A stretch of 64,000 nucleotides of DNA from Lithospermum erythrorhizon (Eukaryota; Streptophyta; Magnoliopsida; Boraginales; Boraginaceae). The position numbers and the translations under genes are program-made. Shown piece by piece: positions 1 to 13,218 of the stretch; position 1 is the first letter of the stretch, and each line of letters begins with the position of its first letter. The stretch is from NCBI GenBank assembly GCA_019722365.1, contig JADFUC010002282.1, forward strand, positions 247,239-311,238. The letters run 5' to 3'. The notes below the pieces were generated by a model, which searched no databases, had not been told where the DNA came from, and saw only the letters and a list, made by a program, of their open reading frames with translations.

Positions 1-479
1 AAAAGAAGGGGATTACCAATTATTATAATTTTAACTATCAAAAAAACAAATTGACCAATTTTTAGCTGATACCTCATATCATCTGGGAATAATACAGAAA
101 CTAGGAGATGTAGACTTCAGTCGCTCATCTAATTTTTTGAAAATAATTCTATTAATTATTTTTTTCAAAAATTATATTCATTATTTCATAAATTATGTTA
201 TTCGTTAGTTCGTCCTCTTAAATTTTACATTTTTTCGATTTTTAGGATATCAAGTTATCCTCTACTACCACAAAAATCATGTATGGACTCGGAATAGAGT
301 TTGAGTTGATATAGAAACCAAAGTTGGTGTTCGTATTTGATTTCTTTCTAAAGAAATGACCCAACTCATTAACATATTTGGGCTCTACCGTACTCGGATA
401 GGCGATAGCAGCACGGTCCAAGAACTCTATAGACATCACATAGTCACACACACTCCCCATCACTTAGTGGTGCTCTAAC

Positions 480-1700
480 GGATCAGGCCCAACTGCAAGC
501 ATCGGGGGACCAAGCCGATCACCTGCCCGAATTCGGCCCCCACAAGAGGTTCACGAATGGCCCCTGGGCCCGTGGGACGGATTTAGGACAATTAATCGGC
601 CCCAAGCCATACCCTGCCTCTCGAGCCTGCTACCCAATATTTCAGACGCCCTGCCTCGAGACCCTTAGACCCTATTAACCCGTACCGCTTTTATATAAAC
701 CTGCACTCACGTTAATACTGCACTAATGGCATAATCAGATACAAGCGTGGTACTGCTCCAACCAACTATATTTGACGCCATAAAGAAAACAACCGTAGAA
801 TACAACTCTCATAATATGTGTTTTCCTAACACATTCATACTACAAGTCGACAACACTCAAGCTCAACTTAAACTAATACTAAAATCTGCTTTAAAACATT
901 CACAACATGTTAAAAACTAATCGAGCAATACCATATTAAAACGCATCGACAAACATAGTTAATACATAACACTAAGAATATAAAAACATTGTTTAAACGC
1001 ATCGAAGCCACCCAAGCCTTAAAACCAACAAAAGCTCAAACATAACATGAAATATAAATCTTTTAAACATCAAAAAGCTCATGTAAATAAAAAAACATCG
1101 GCTCAATAACCATAACACCATATACGAGAAAACATAAACACATTCATTTATGTGTTTTTTCACGCTCTTCTTCAATGAATCAAGGTCGGCATCATCAAAA
1201 AAGTGCCGGAGGAGCGGAGCATCATTCAAGTCTCACAGGAAGTCACGCCGCGCGCGGAGGTGAGCTAAATGTGAAGTCGATCCTCGGTGATCGCTGCGCA
1301 TCCCACCCATACGGATCTCCTCATCGACGCTATCTCGCTCAACATCCTCTCCTCTTTTGCCTCTTCATCACATCAACATCCGCTACAAGAACCCGGCGGT
1401 TATCTCCGGCTCTCATCTCGCTCACCTCATTCTTCAATAATAAATAATATGTTCTCCTCAAGCAACTTCTTCAAAGTATCAACTAGAACTCCGCGGATGC
1501 CAACATCGGGCCCTCTTTGGTTGCTGCAAGCGGATTTTCCAATTGAGGAAATGGATAGATCTCCTCCCCGCCGGTACTGGGTAATTTACCTTATTAACGC
1601 CCACTGGCTTTACAACCGTTGTACTCCAACCGTCGGTCCTCTCACTTAACTCATATATTGCTCATAAATCTCCCACTCTTAAAACCAACGCCATATCCCA
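480..1700. repeat. GC-richer repeat-like remnant, probably retrotransposon-derived
   Basis: Two patches (about 480-740 and 1150-1660) are markedly richer in G+C than their AT-rich surroundings. The first ends in a TATA-like 'ttatataaacctgc' near 692-705. The second has a low-complexity run of 'ctcatc/ctcctc' motifs of the kind seen in gypsy LTRs. The short ORFs here resemble no protein I know. Retrotransposon origin is inferred from composition only. No paired LTR is visible in the window, so boundaries and strand are unknown. Confidence 0.3.
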
Positions 1701-3660
1701 CAAATACATCTCTCAAATTTAGCCATCGAGGCTTTGATATCATCGAGTCCCTTCCCTAACTTCAAATTTACGACATTCTAAACAGGACCCTTTGACATTC
1801 ACCAATAAACGCGATAGGATCATGCCATATTGGTGGAAGCCTTATTTCTAAGGATAGAAAATGTGTTTTAGGATTATATGAGGATAGCTTAACCTCCTCC
1901 TCATTCAAGAGAGCCCAAGACGAACATTCTCAGACACGCTAAGCTTTGGGTGGTTTGACTAGTTGTGAAATAAAATCTCTACCACTTCGCACAAACTTTC
2001 CCCGCCCATTTAAATTGTACTTTTATAAACTAATCCTTGAGATTCAATGTGCTCTACGATTATTGTTTGTAATCTTAAAGACATTCTTCTTGTCCGGATA
2101 AAGACCCGAACACCACCCCCCTCATTGATAATCCCTCGGCACAACTTCTTTACGTCCTCATGTCTAGTCATTTCAAATGTATGTTAAATCTTCCTCACAG
2201 TTTATCATTCCTCCTTCTACACCATTGACATTAAAAACTAAGCACTATTATAGGGACTCATTAGGGAATGTTATAATTTAAAGGTTGTCACACTCACATA
2301 GCAATCTGGGCTGGGCCTTATGCCATAGATACATTTGATTGGTCTTATAGATGGATTGTCTAGTCAACAAATAAAACGTTAAAGTTTTCTCTTTATCTAA
2401 CAAAAATACGGAGTATAATTTTATACTCCATATAAGTGAATTTATTTTAAAATATTTACATTGTAAAGTACTTGTAAATTGAACGAAAAGAAATTGAAAT
2501 ACCTTTTTCCCCCATAAACAATTGTTACAGCTTCCTTAAATGTCACATATATCTATAAAACTGATTATAGGTCACCTCATATATATATATAGTATGCTAT
2601 ATATATGAGCATATATACATATATATATTGTTTTCTTTTTGAAACAAAACACATGAAATCTTTTGGCCTCGGCCCTTTCTTCTCAAAAGCAAGAACGAAC
2701 AAATTAAACCTATGACATGTTGGTTTTGAATAAATTATTTCAGTTTACCACGACTTTGATGTACTTTCTCCGCTTTAAAATAAAACACTATTTAATAAAA
2801 TCAATTGCCGCTTTGATTATAAAACGCATATCGAATTATAAAAAAACTAGTACTAAAATATAAAAAAACTATATCGTAAAATCAGAAAAAGTCTATATTA
2901 AACCATAAACAATTAATCATTTTATAGCCATTATTATAGTTTTGTAAAAATTCTAAATTTGAATCCGCTTTATGCCTCAAACTAAATACGAAATACTATA
3001 TTTCAGCGATAGTAAATATACCTTAATTTTTTTTCAAGGCCGCGTGCCAGCAAGCTAACCCTAGTAACGTAATATACCTCAAACTTTTTTTTTTTTCAAT
3101 ATACATCGAATTCACACAGCTAGCCCAACCTCATTTTGGTGATTAATAATACTTCAATCTCATGTAACGGTGATGTTTGGATTTATTTCTGAAAAATAAA
3201 TTTTGATAATAAATCAATTTTATTAAAAAAATGTTAAATTTTTTAACATATAAGTTATTAGTGATGAATATGGAATATTTTAATTGTATAATTTTTTTAT
3301 TAAAACATTATTTAACTTATATATGCTATAGTTATTTCTTAAATTAACGAAACTTGCCAATTTGGTAAATCACAAAGCCATCTTGTTTATTTAATAAATT
3401 GATTCATTACATTGAAATTTATAAGAAATACAAATCAAGCAATATATATGATATGAAACTAGTTGTTCTTAATTTTTGTCAAGCAGGTATTTGGTCAAGA
3501 AGTTGGCGAAATTTACTGAATCTCATATAAATGGTTTAGTAATAGAAGCTATATAAAAAGAGTAGCGCACTGCAGTGCAGGCTAAAATGCGTCATCTGAC
3601 TGGCACTGTTTATTTTCGTATTTTTATTTTCAATTGTCAAATCAGCCAGAAAATTGGCTA
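1700..3660. other. AT-rich intergenic stretch, no gene seen
   Basis: No coding or RNA signal was recognised. It contains a perfect 20-bp palindrome 'ggagtataattttatactcc' (about 2409-2428) and an alternating TA-rich microsatellite at about 2578-2626. The palindrome includes 'ggagta/tactcc', the end motif of many plant MITEs, so it could be an excision scar or a collapsed mini-element. Confidence 0.6.
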
Positions 3661-5230
3661 AATTAATATCTCTGCATTATTTCAATAAACTCCTCTAAAG
3701 ATAATTTATTTTATCATCCTAATTTGCTATGTGTGCTAAATTAATAATTCGCTGTCATTTCTATTGTTTCTACTAATTCGGGCCGATATCCTGGGACCGC
3801 TCCTTTCTTTCTTCACGCACTTTAACGCGTTTTTTCTTCAATTATCGCTAATTCATCCATCATAAAGAAACCCCGAGTAAATTTTCTGCTATTTAATAAA
3901 ATTTTTGCGATATTAAGAGTTTTTGGCAACATCCCGAATTCCAGATACGCAAATCACAATTGTGATTTTTTTTTTCGTCATTTATAAAGACGGAGAATTT
4001 TATTTTTGGGTTTTTTTTTCAATCATTAACTAAAGTAAAAAAAACTCGATAAATTAATACTCCATTTAGTTTAATAAACTTCCTAAAGATAATATTTTTG
4101 GGTCATCCGCATCGGGATACGGTAAGCAATTAATAATTGCGGTTTTTTTCTGCTCATTTTCATTATTTCTACGCATCGCATCATACATCGCTGCTTTTCT
4201 CGTTTTTTCACTTGAATTCCCTTTAATTTTTCTTCAATTATCGTTTTTAATTATTCACTATAGTAGAAACCGATAAATTATCGTTCTCGATTATTTACCA
4301 AAAAATATTTTAAAGATAATATTTTTGGCCCATCCCGACTCGTGATATTTACAAATTAATAATTCGTGTTTTTCTGCTCATTTTTCATTATTTCGAGTCA
4401 CTTCGGCCATATGTCAATGCTTTTTTTTTTCGCTTGTCAGCGGGACGTCATACCTGAACTTCATTTTTGTTTTCTCTTTTAGTTTTTTTTCCAATTATCA
4501 TTTTTCTCCCTTTTTTTTTTTACTTTCTTTGGGTTTTTGGCTTTGTTTTTTTTACTGCTGAATCATTAAAGTTAGAAACTCTATAAATTAATACTGCTAT
4601 TAATGCATTTAATATAAATATTTTTGGTCATCCCGACTGGGATATAGACAAAATTATAATTCGTGCTCTTTCGTTTTTTCTATTATTTCTACGCATCTCA
4701 TACGCTTTACTGCGTTTTTTCTGCCTAATTTTGATTTTTTCCTCCTTTTTAATGCCTTTCAATTATCGTTTTTTAAATTATCAACCATTATAGAAACTGG
4801 GAGCAAATTAACGCCTCGACATTTAATAAAATCTTAAGATAATATTTTTGGTCCATTCCGACTGGGGATATAGATGCTAAAATTAATACCCGGCTTTCTT
4901 TCATTCTTTTTTTCAGCCATTTCACTCACGCATCATATGCCATCGCGGCTTTTTTTTCGTTTGTCAGCTTTGGTGATCTACTCACAAGTGAACTTTTCTT
5001 TGATTTCCTTTTTGAGTTTTTTTTCCAAATTATCATTTTTTTATCAAATTCATCGTAGAACTCAATAAATTAATATTTGACTATTTAATAAACTCTCTAT
5101 ATAATATTTTGATCCGTCTCGACTCATTATAAGATACTAAACACACCGTGGCTTTTTTTCGCTAATATTTTTCATTATTTCTACGAGTTTCGCCATACGC
5201 AATCGCTGCTTTTTTTGGTTATATATATAT
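3660..5230. repeat. Degenerate tandem array, unit about 250 bp, about six copies
   Basis: The same ordered series of motifs recurs: 'actcgataaattaatac', 'atttaataaactcctaaagataatatttttgg', 'catcccgactgggatat', 'aattaataattcgtgc', then a T-rich tract with 'ctcatttttcattatttctacgcat', then 'atcgctgctttttttcg'. Copies start near 3670, 4050, 4275, 4580, 4795 and 5055, so spacing averages about 250 bp in the central part; the first copy is longer. Copies differ by substitutions and small indels. No copy has an ORF. It is a local satellite or an expanded tandem region of a transposable element, and it ends abruptly near 5230 before unrelated AT-rich DNA. Confidence 0.75.
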
Positions 5231-5828
5231 TTTTACAATTATCAACCGGCAATAATTCGACCGATTTCAATATCGAATAATATCCTCACGCCTGTCATTT
5301 GACTCGACACTCCAAACTAGTTTTATATATAATAAGATGAAGACAATATATCAACAACATCATACTTTCTTGCTTTTATAACATTCAAGTGAATTATTTC
5401 TCCCTTTTAAAAAGGTACTTGAAAGGGAGTTAGTGGAATATTTTTAACTTACATACACTACTTAGAGGTTTCAATTTACTTGATAAATAATTCATTTTCT
5501 TTAGTAAGATGTGGTAACCGATTTAATATTTTGATAATTATAAGTACTACACCTACAAAATATTATGAGGTGAAATAGGACCTTTACCACTAGAGTGCTA
5601 AGATCTCAATCTATATTTATAATGACATGCATTACTAAATCAACATAAATGCTTTCTTGTCACTCCCTTCATTAATTAGCTAGGTGTTATCAGGTGCTAA
5701 ACTTATTAATCTCCTCATCATTATTGGGGTCATTTATGCAACTTATACGGAGTATTATATGTATTGTGCGGGCTGTAGTTTAGTCTCAGATAATTAGTTA
5801 TAATTGTTGTAGATTAGTCCCCTAAAGT

Positions 5829-7279
5829 CACTATTACAAAAAAAATACTTAGAGGACACTTACTTAGAGAATACTTAGTGAAAAACGCCATCTGAAGCAC
5901 TTAGAGAGCTACCGGCGCGACCGCCTCTAAGTGAATACCTTATTAAAAAAAAAAAAAAAAAAACTCAAATAATAATATTTTTGAAAACCCACGCCTATCA
6001 TCATCACCCCGGCCTGCCTCCCGACTATCATCGTGCCCCCCTCATGTTCCCTTGCTCCCGCGTCAGCCTCCCCCTCTCCTCCGCCCGCCCCAAATTTTCC
6101 TCCTCGCCCAAACTTCCTCCTCCACTTCCAGACCGCTAGTAATATTTGTTTATTTCATTTTTTCATAAAATTAATTTTTTTTAATTTTTTTAATTGCTTA
6201 TGTTAATCAAAATGTATATATAGTTCAACTACTATTTAAATTAATTACTTATGTTAATCAAAATGCTATAATTTAATTATAATTTCGATATTTTGAGTTT
6301 TTATGATCTAAAGGTTTACTTTTTATATGTTTTATAATGAGGCTGGTGTCGCTACTGTGGTGCTTCATTCGATGATTGCCGTAATTTCGTTGTTTTTCAT
6401 TGTTTTGGATAAAATAATCACTAAAAAAAAGATTATCTAAGTGGCTTAACATTTATGCTTAAGCAATTTTAAGAATTTTCAAGCACCTAAAGAGATTCTC
6501 GATTTAGCATTGAAAACAATCTCGACGTCATTGAAGTTGTATTTATGGATAAGTGGCAAATAATGTCTCTTGGCAGAAAAGTTTATCCCCTCGGAGAACT
6601 TATAAGTGGCAATGTCCCAAATCTTTGAAAAAAAACCATTAACAGATAATAAATTATATTGTTGCTTGGTAAGTGGTCTTAATATACAACAATCGAAATA
6701 TAAATCACAGTTTCAAGTACTAGTATGTATATATGATTTATGTTTCGCAATTGTCAAGCTATGTTTGTCGGGTATATGATGCCTGACCTATTCATAGAAG
6801 CTCCGTGACCAGTATTTTAAAAGTGCAAGTAACAAGTGACCAAAAATTGATGTCAAGCAATCGCTGCCTGCATGAATATTAAAACGGTGGAATGTGAGCT
6901 GGCCGAGTTTGCTATAATAAATATCTATGAGAAAGTTTGGCTCCTATGTCCTTATTCAGCGTTTTAAATCAGGGATTTGAGGATGAACCCAGAAAGAAAG
7001 CATTTATAATGAATGCATACGGATACAAACCACACTTTGTTGACAAATCAGATGAAAGCTCCATCTGTGTCCACCTTAATTTAAGCGGCTAACTTAGATT
7101 TAAGTGGTTAACTTAGATTTAAGTAGTTTATTCCTGTGTCCACTGATTTCTGCTGGGTTAACTTAGAGAGCGCTTTCTATAAGCAAGTTTAGAGTGTCAT
7201 TAGGTAAATTTGTAGACATTTTTGCAAGGCCATCTCAGTATCACTTTTAAAGTGTCCTCTTAAATGTTTTTTGTAGCAG
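5829..7279. mobile_element. Non-autonomous CACTA (En/Spm)-like element
   Basis: The left end reads 'CACTATTACAAAAAAA' followed by 'acttagaggacac'. The right end is the inverted counterpart 'agtgtcctcttaaatg' followed by 'ttttttgtagcag'. This matches the CACTACAAAA terminal repeat of plant CACTA elements, with small changes in each copy. Subterminal regions carry repeated 'acttagag/aacttag' motifs (about 5855-5935 and 7080-7200), which in this superfamily are transposase-binding sites. The interior of about 1.4 kb has a C-rich patch (about 6000-6130) and no transposase ORF, so it would depend on an autonomous partner. The expected 3-bp target duplication is not clear. Confidence 0.7.
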
Positions 7280-8444
7280 AAATGAGACACGATTGTTGCC
7301 TTTTGTCATCCCGGCTCTTTTATTTTGATTATCCAAAAAAATCCATTTTCATTTTTCATTTAAGTTTAACAACTTTATTAATTAAGAATCATACTGCAAC
7401 AATTATGTCATTTTTAGAAACTAATCTACAACAATACAATTAATTTGAACGAAACTGTGTACTACGACATCGGTGAGTCGTAGTAGATTATGAGAAAATG
7501 AATTTTTCAAATCCCTTCTATTTTACGGTATTAAGTTGACATATATACTTAATTCAAATCCCTTCTATTTCAACAATTATACGTTTGAAAACTGTATGTA
7601 GTTATGTACATGGTTATAAGTTAGCTGGTTACTTAATACTCTAATAATTGTACAGTCGGAACTAGAAAGTCGGCTAACAACAATAATATACTCTGCAGTA
7701 TAGTACTCCTTCCGTCCCTAAAAGATTATCACATTTTCATTTTTTTTTATAATTAAACTTTGACCATATATATATTTATTTATGTTTAATAATATTTATA
7801 ATCAATTAATTTATGTCCTACATATATATAATTATAAGCAATTAATTTCTGACCATATAAAACATATTTGATTTCTCCAAATATTCGTGGTGGCAAATCC
7901 TGAAAATTGTCCACTTTCGAACTTGCTTTTGCAGAAATCGTAGAGCTACACATCAGAACATTTCGTTCTTTTGCAAAACGAATAACAAATAATTCTAGCA
8001 TTATAAAAGGATGCATATGAAAGAAAACACTAGCAAATTCTTGAATGGATTACAAACATATATATATATATATATACCTTCAGGTGATGAGATGCCATTA
8101 ATTGCAAAAATTAAAATTCCTGATGAGATTCAGTTTCGTTTTAGATATTTTTATGCTTAAGATGCTCTGTTGCAACATATATTTGCCACATAAATTAAAG
8201 AGAAGGATGCATAGATGTTCTACGGTTATGCTAGTATATGACAAAAGTTGCTTCAAGGTTAAGTAACATTGGTGCTAACTGCTAAACATGAATAATTGCT
8301 TGGAATCATTATTAACAAACGAATGGTGGCTCAAAAGCATTTTAAGTACTCTAAAATTGACCTGAAAATACATTTTAAGTGACTGTGTGCATGCATGGAC
8401 CCATCAACCATATGCTTTATTTAAGTGAAATTGTAGAAAGGTCA
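7280..8444. other. AT-rich intergenic stretch with one MITE-like end
   Basis: No gene was recognised. 'tactccttccgtccctaaaagatta' near 7705-7730 resembles one end of a Stowaway-like MITE, but the matching inverted end was not found. An (AT)n microsatellite lies at about 8058-8078. Confidence 0.5.
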
Positions 8445-8516
8445 GGAGATAATTTAACTAATGGAAGACAATGGATAAAAGGAGATAATTTAACTAATGG
8501 AAGACAATGGATAAAA
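8445..8516. repeat. Perfect 36-bp tandem duplication
   Basis: A 36-base unit starting 'ggagataatttaactaatgg' and ending 'ggataaaa' occurs at 8445-8480 and again, identically, at 8481-8516. Most repeats here are heavily diverged, so perfect identity points to a recent slippage or end-joining event, or to an assembly or read artefact. Because 36 is a multiple of three, the short reading frame across it repeats 12 residues. No protein family is recognised. Confidence 0.95.
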
Positions 8517-10980
8517 GTTAAAAGATTCATGTCCCTTCTTTTTCTTTTAATAAAAGCATTTGTGCATCTGTTAATGTAATATTCGAACATAAAAGAGATA
8601 AAACCTCAATGTGAAAATAATAATGAAGGGTCACGTATGAGAAGTCGGTTTCGTGATAATTTCAAAGAGAAAAATCAATCAAAGGTAAATGCAATATTCT
8701 CCCTCTACTAAGTTTGAAACCCTCAAACTTTAATATTTTCCCTCTACTAAAATATCTTCATTAAATTTGGAAGATTAATACTTCCTTCGTTCTTACATAT
8801 AGATTTTATTTTGAATTTTAATGATTGGCTTTGTAAAATTAATGAAGATATTTGATTATGGCTAAAATTATACTTCATGGCTACTTGGCTAGCTAGAAAA
8901 TCTTCATCCGGTAGAAGGAGTACAATTTGAACTTCTTTAAACAAAAAATAAGATTGATTGGGATATATATTTATATAAATTTTATGCCATAATTTATGCA
9001 AAAAGATTATCTTGGACAAGCATATAGATGTTTAGTTTAGTCATTTATATATACCATTCAGATTCGAGTTAAAATAAATGTAATTAAGTTGAAGCTTTGA
9101 ATAATTGTGGACACTAAAACTAATCACATATACTGAAGTGAAAGAATGTTTTCCAATTGTGTGAATGTGAAAGCTAATAACTGATCAAGCAATAGTCATA
9201 GGCATGTTAAATGTCCTGCTCTTGTTTGTAACATTATTATCAAAACCAAAAAGCTACGATTTAAAGAGATCTATTAATTCCTCTTCCTTCAGCTACTGTT
9301 TTTAAAACCAAAAGCCTATGAAAATGAAGTACGGAATATACAAACTGTTTGGTATGGAGGAAAGAAAGAAAGGTCAGAGTTAATGAAAGAAAAATTTAAT
9401 AAATGGATGTATTTTGGAAAAAAAAACTCGTATTTATTTATTGATTTATGTTTCGAAATCTGAACAGCCATTGCGGCGGTGCGTTAGGAGATTCACATGG
9501 CCAATTGACAAGACATGAATATATTTGGAAACCAAATTGAATTTGTGATTAAAAATAAAACATAGATGAATTAAAATGTTGCATACACGTTAACTAATGA
9601 ACGTCTTACAAGTTACAATATAGTATTCCCTCATTATGGACATATATAAATGATTGTTAGGGCTAATATTTGATACGAGTAGTATTTGGTATTTAGTACG
9701 TAGTATTAGTTTAAAGTCTTGATTGACTTGAAGTTTATAGTTTTAATTTTGCCAGGAAATTGTGATATGGAAGCTTAGACGGTAAAGTGAGCCGATCTGG
9801 TATATATACCTCAAGTGAACATGAAGATAATGCATGTATGCTATGGATCTTGCTTGGATAAAAACTCATTTATGAGAGTCCTAAGAAATCACCACTTATA
9901 AGTTAAAATATTCTATAATTATTAAGGAGTAATTTGTAATAATTAGAGCATGTATATCAATTTCTTTAAAATTTTATTTAAAATACATTCATAATTATCA
10001 CTTTTTTAGTTTTATTGACTAAATTTTTTTAACGTGCATGCATTTCCTTTAATACCTTTCTCTATTATTCAATTCAAAAATATAAAAAAAATTAAAAGAT
10101 TTCAAGATTTTAATAATAAAAAAAGAAGAAATAAATAATATGGGTGAGCGTATAAATTCTCGTGGGATGCTGTGATAAATTTTTTAGAACTCAAGTTATT
10201 TTAGGAGCTAAAAAAAAAATATTATTTTATTAATTTTTAATTTTTTTAATTCCTATTATAATATTTAAGGAAGTTCATGCATATAGTTTTAATATAATTT
10301 ATGTATGTAGAAGTGTAGAACAAATGAAATGGTGATTACCTGCTGACTATCTTTTAAGCAATAACACGCACAAAAGAATGTTGGTGTTACACAAGTTGTT
10401 CATCTCTATATTACAGCTAATTTATTTATATGTTGTCTCAACTTGTAGCCTTGTAGGGGTATATTTATTTATTTGCAAATATGAGTGTACAACATTTCAA
10501 CTAGATTTTGGACGCAACCCAAATAGTTTATTTATTATTGATACTCCAATGCAACCTCAGACATTATAAAAAAAACACACTGTACTATCATATTCAACGG
10601 CCTTCTCCTTATATTCCGGCTAGCATGATTGCTTATCGAATTTCGGAGTTAAGATGCACAGTAATACCGGAATACATATTGTGTTTTTTTGAAAGATCAT
10701 TAATCTGTTGGAAATAACAATCTTCTTCTTTAACCTGTTGATATATATAATGATCAATGATCAATAATCAAGATAATAAGTGTGTGTAAAAGAAATAATT
10801 CTCATCAATACATACATTTCCGCACTTGTAATCAAATGTGAATGGATGATATAATATGAGTATCCTTTAAATATTTTTTTAGATGCTTACAAATTGGTAA
10901 TGTATTAATTTTAATCTTGATCATTAAATCATCCTTTTCGTGATTGGATAGGCATTTTGTAGAATTAATGATTTGCCATT
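8517..10980. other. AT-rich intergenic stretch, no gene seen
   Basis: I read this on both strands and found no recognisable coding region, RNA gene or paired repeat. A short direct repeat 'ccctctactaa' occurs at about 8700 and 8741. Confidence 0.6.
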
Positions 10981-10984
10981 TTCG

Positions 10985-11790
10985 TAAAAAAGTCTCCCCA
11001 AACGCACACTGTCAGTTAATGCCCAATTATAAGATTTATTAAATATATTTTTCGGATTTGTTGCCTAATTTTACTCTAATTTGATTTTTAACATTTTGAT
11101 TTTATTGCTTTTATTTTACTTCCTTTTAGGTTATAATTTTATGTTTAGATGATTCATAATTCAATTTTTAAAACATTCAATATAATTTTACTCTAATTAT
11201 TCATCATCATGGATCTCAAAAACTCGAATTCAAATATATATGGAGAAACTTCTTCTTCAAATTCGAAAAAATGTATTAATGGTTCTATTATTTATATATA
11301 TCTTTTAATCATATATGGTGTAGTAACAACATATTTTTATTATTTCTATCCCAGGGATAATAATATGTAACATATGATTTTTTTTTTTTTGTATTCATGG
11401 CCTAGTGGTCCTGTCTCAGAAACCACTTTATAGTATTCCCACAGATTAATTTCATGTAGAGTAATTCCAAAGAACTACCATTTAAAAAACCTCCCACGCA
11501 CATTAATTGTTCACACGCCTATAATTATGTTTATTTACAATATATTTTCCGGATTTGCTGTGATAATTTTACTCTAATTCATTTTTACCTTTTGATTTTA
11601 TTTTCCTTCCTTTGGTACATGTTGCTTTTTGTATTTATTCATGATTCAATTTTAAAACATTCAAATATAATTTTGTTTCCCTAATTATTCATCATCATCA
11701 CGTCTCGAAACTCGAATTTAAATATATACTTTATAAACTTCTTCCTTCAAATTCAAAAAATGTATTAATGGTTCTATTATTTATATACAT
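10985..11790. repeat. Direct duplication of a segment of about 300 bp
   Basis: About 10990-11305 and about 11490-11795 are diverged copies in the same orientation. Both contain 'acgcaca', 'cggatttg(t/c)tg', 'ttttactctaat', 'attattcatcatcat', 'tctc(a/g)aaactcgaatt' and the shared end 'aatgtattaatggttctat'. Between them is a spacer of about 190 bp with a long T tract. Neither copy codes for a recognisable protein. It could be two decayed copies of a small element or a local segmental duplication. Confidence 0.8.
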
Positions 11791-12892
11791 GGAAATGCAC
11801 ACTAACGCATACTAATTGTAATATTTCGGGGCTTGACGTAATCTGGACAATTACGATATTTAAGTGAATACGCAGACATGTAATCTAATAAGAATATACT
11901 CATTTAAATACAATAAATACAAAGTTAATTACTTTAAATGAAATATCAAAACCAATATATATGATTCATCTCGTGATATTCTTTATTAATGCACAAGCAT
12001 TTAACAAATGTGAAACAAGACGCTATAATGCTAATATACGTTAAGATACAGAAAAAGTTAATAAATCACAACCAAGACAATAACTGTATCAAATCCATTA
12101 TTGGCGAAAGAATATTTCGCCAATTAATTCAAGAATCTAAATAAGTAACCATTCATTTCTTCAAATATTTACTTAAAAAAACTACTCTTATGAAGAGCCA
12201 TAGTTGGAGAACACGTATTTAACAAACCATATCTTGAAAATATAATTTCTATAATTCTATTCGTATACTACATTCCATAAAAATCAACTACTGTAACTTC
12301 TATTGAGGGCATCTATACTCTCAAAAGATTTTGACAGACAAAACAAATTGATTTTAGGTTTTATCGTTTCGGGTTGCTTTCAATTTTATCATTACCACAA
12401 TATTGTTTGATGCTATTCTGATATAAGAATAACTTATTAATGCATTCGAATAGGACAAGGAATTCAAACCATACCTTTGCTTGATTGACACTATGGCCAG
12501 TTACCATGTTTAGGGATTAGATATTTTCAAACGGGTTCCATATTAGGTAGTACAATTTAATCATACTTTCATCTTACTTTTTATGAATCTTTCCTAAAAA
12601 TTAATCCCCTAAGATGGAAACTTCTGCTATAAATTGAAGTGACACAATGTATTTAATACTATCTCCATTTCAAATTAATTGATTTCATTACTTTTCAAAA
12701 TATAACTTTAATCATCAATTACTCTTTCCATTTTATAATAGAAAGTTTTTTAGCAATTATTAGTTTATTCAAATTGTAAGTCGTCCTAAAATTTCAATGT
12801 AAAAAATTTATGCTCAAAGCTTATTCAGATTTTACCAACTCAAACAAATATATTCTATCGACCACTTTCATAAGTGAAGTAGAAGAATCTCT

Positions 12893-13218
12893 TATACCCC
12901 TTCTATTTCAAATTAATCGATCAGCTGGTATCAAGGCATGAAATTATTTGATTAAACAATTTTTATTCACTAACTGAAAAAATATAAAATTGATATCATT
13001 AATTTTTTTTTTAAAATATTTTCATAATATTATTTTTATAATTTTTCATAATGCATATAAAAAGAATTGATGACAAAGTTTCTGCTCGGTGTCGGTAGTT
13101 CGGCTTAATTAAACGGTTAGCTTCTAACTATTTACACATTTCCAATGTTATATTTAATTTTCTTAATATATTGGCAGGACTTAAAACGCCTAATAATATA
13201 AAAATGTGGAGGGAGTAC
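12893..13218. mobile_element. MITE-like element (CTCCCTCC-type ends)
   Basis: The right end 'gtggagggagta' (about 13207-13218) is the inverted form of the plant MITE end 'tactccctcc'. Possible left ends are 'taccccttctatttc' near 12895 and the related 'tactatctccatttc' near 12657. Both are followed by 'aaattaat(t/c)gat', so two nested or tandem copies are possible. The interior is AT-rich and non-coding. Assignment rests on end motifs alone. Confidence 0.4.

Noticed and set aside
1175..1649. Overlapping 90- and 120-codon frames as a gene
   Set aside because: Low-complexity Ser/His-rich products with no domain, intron signals or promoter, in repeat-like GC-rich DNA.
3660..5230. The repeat array as a CRISPR-like or regulatory array
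   Set aside because: The whole unit of about 250 bp is repeated and diverged, with no unique spacers. The genome is a plant's.
7705..7730. Complete MITE beginning at the 'tactccttccgtccc' motif
   Set aside because: No inverted partner end was found within about 1 kb, so only an isolated end motif can be claimed.
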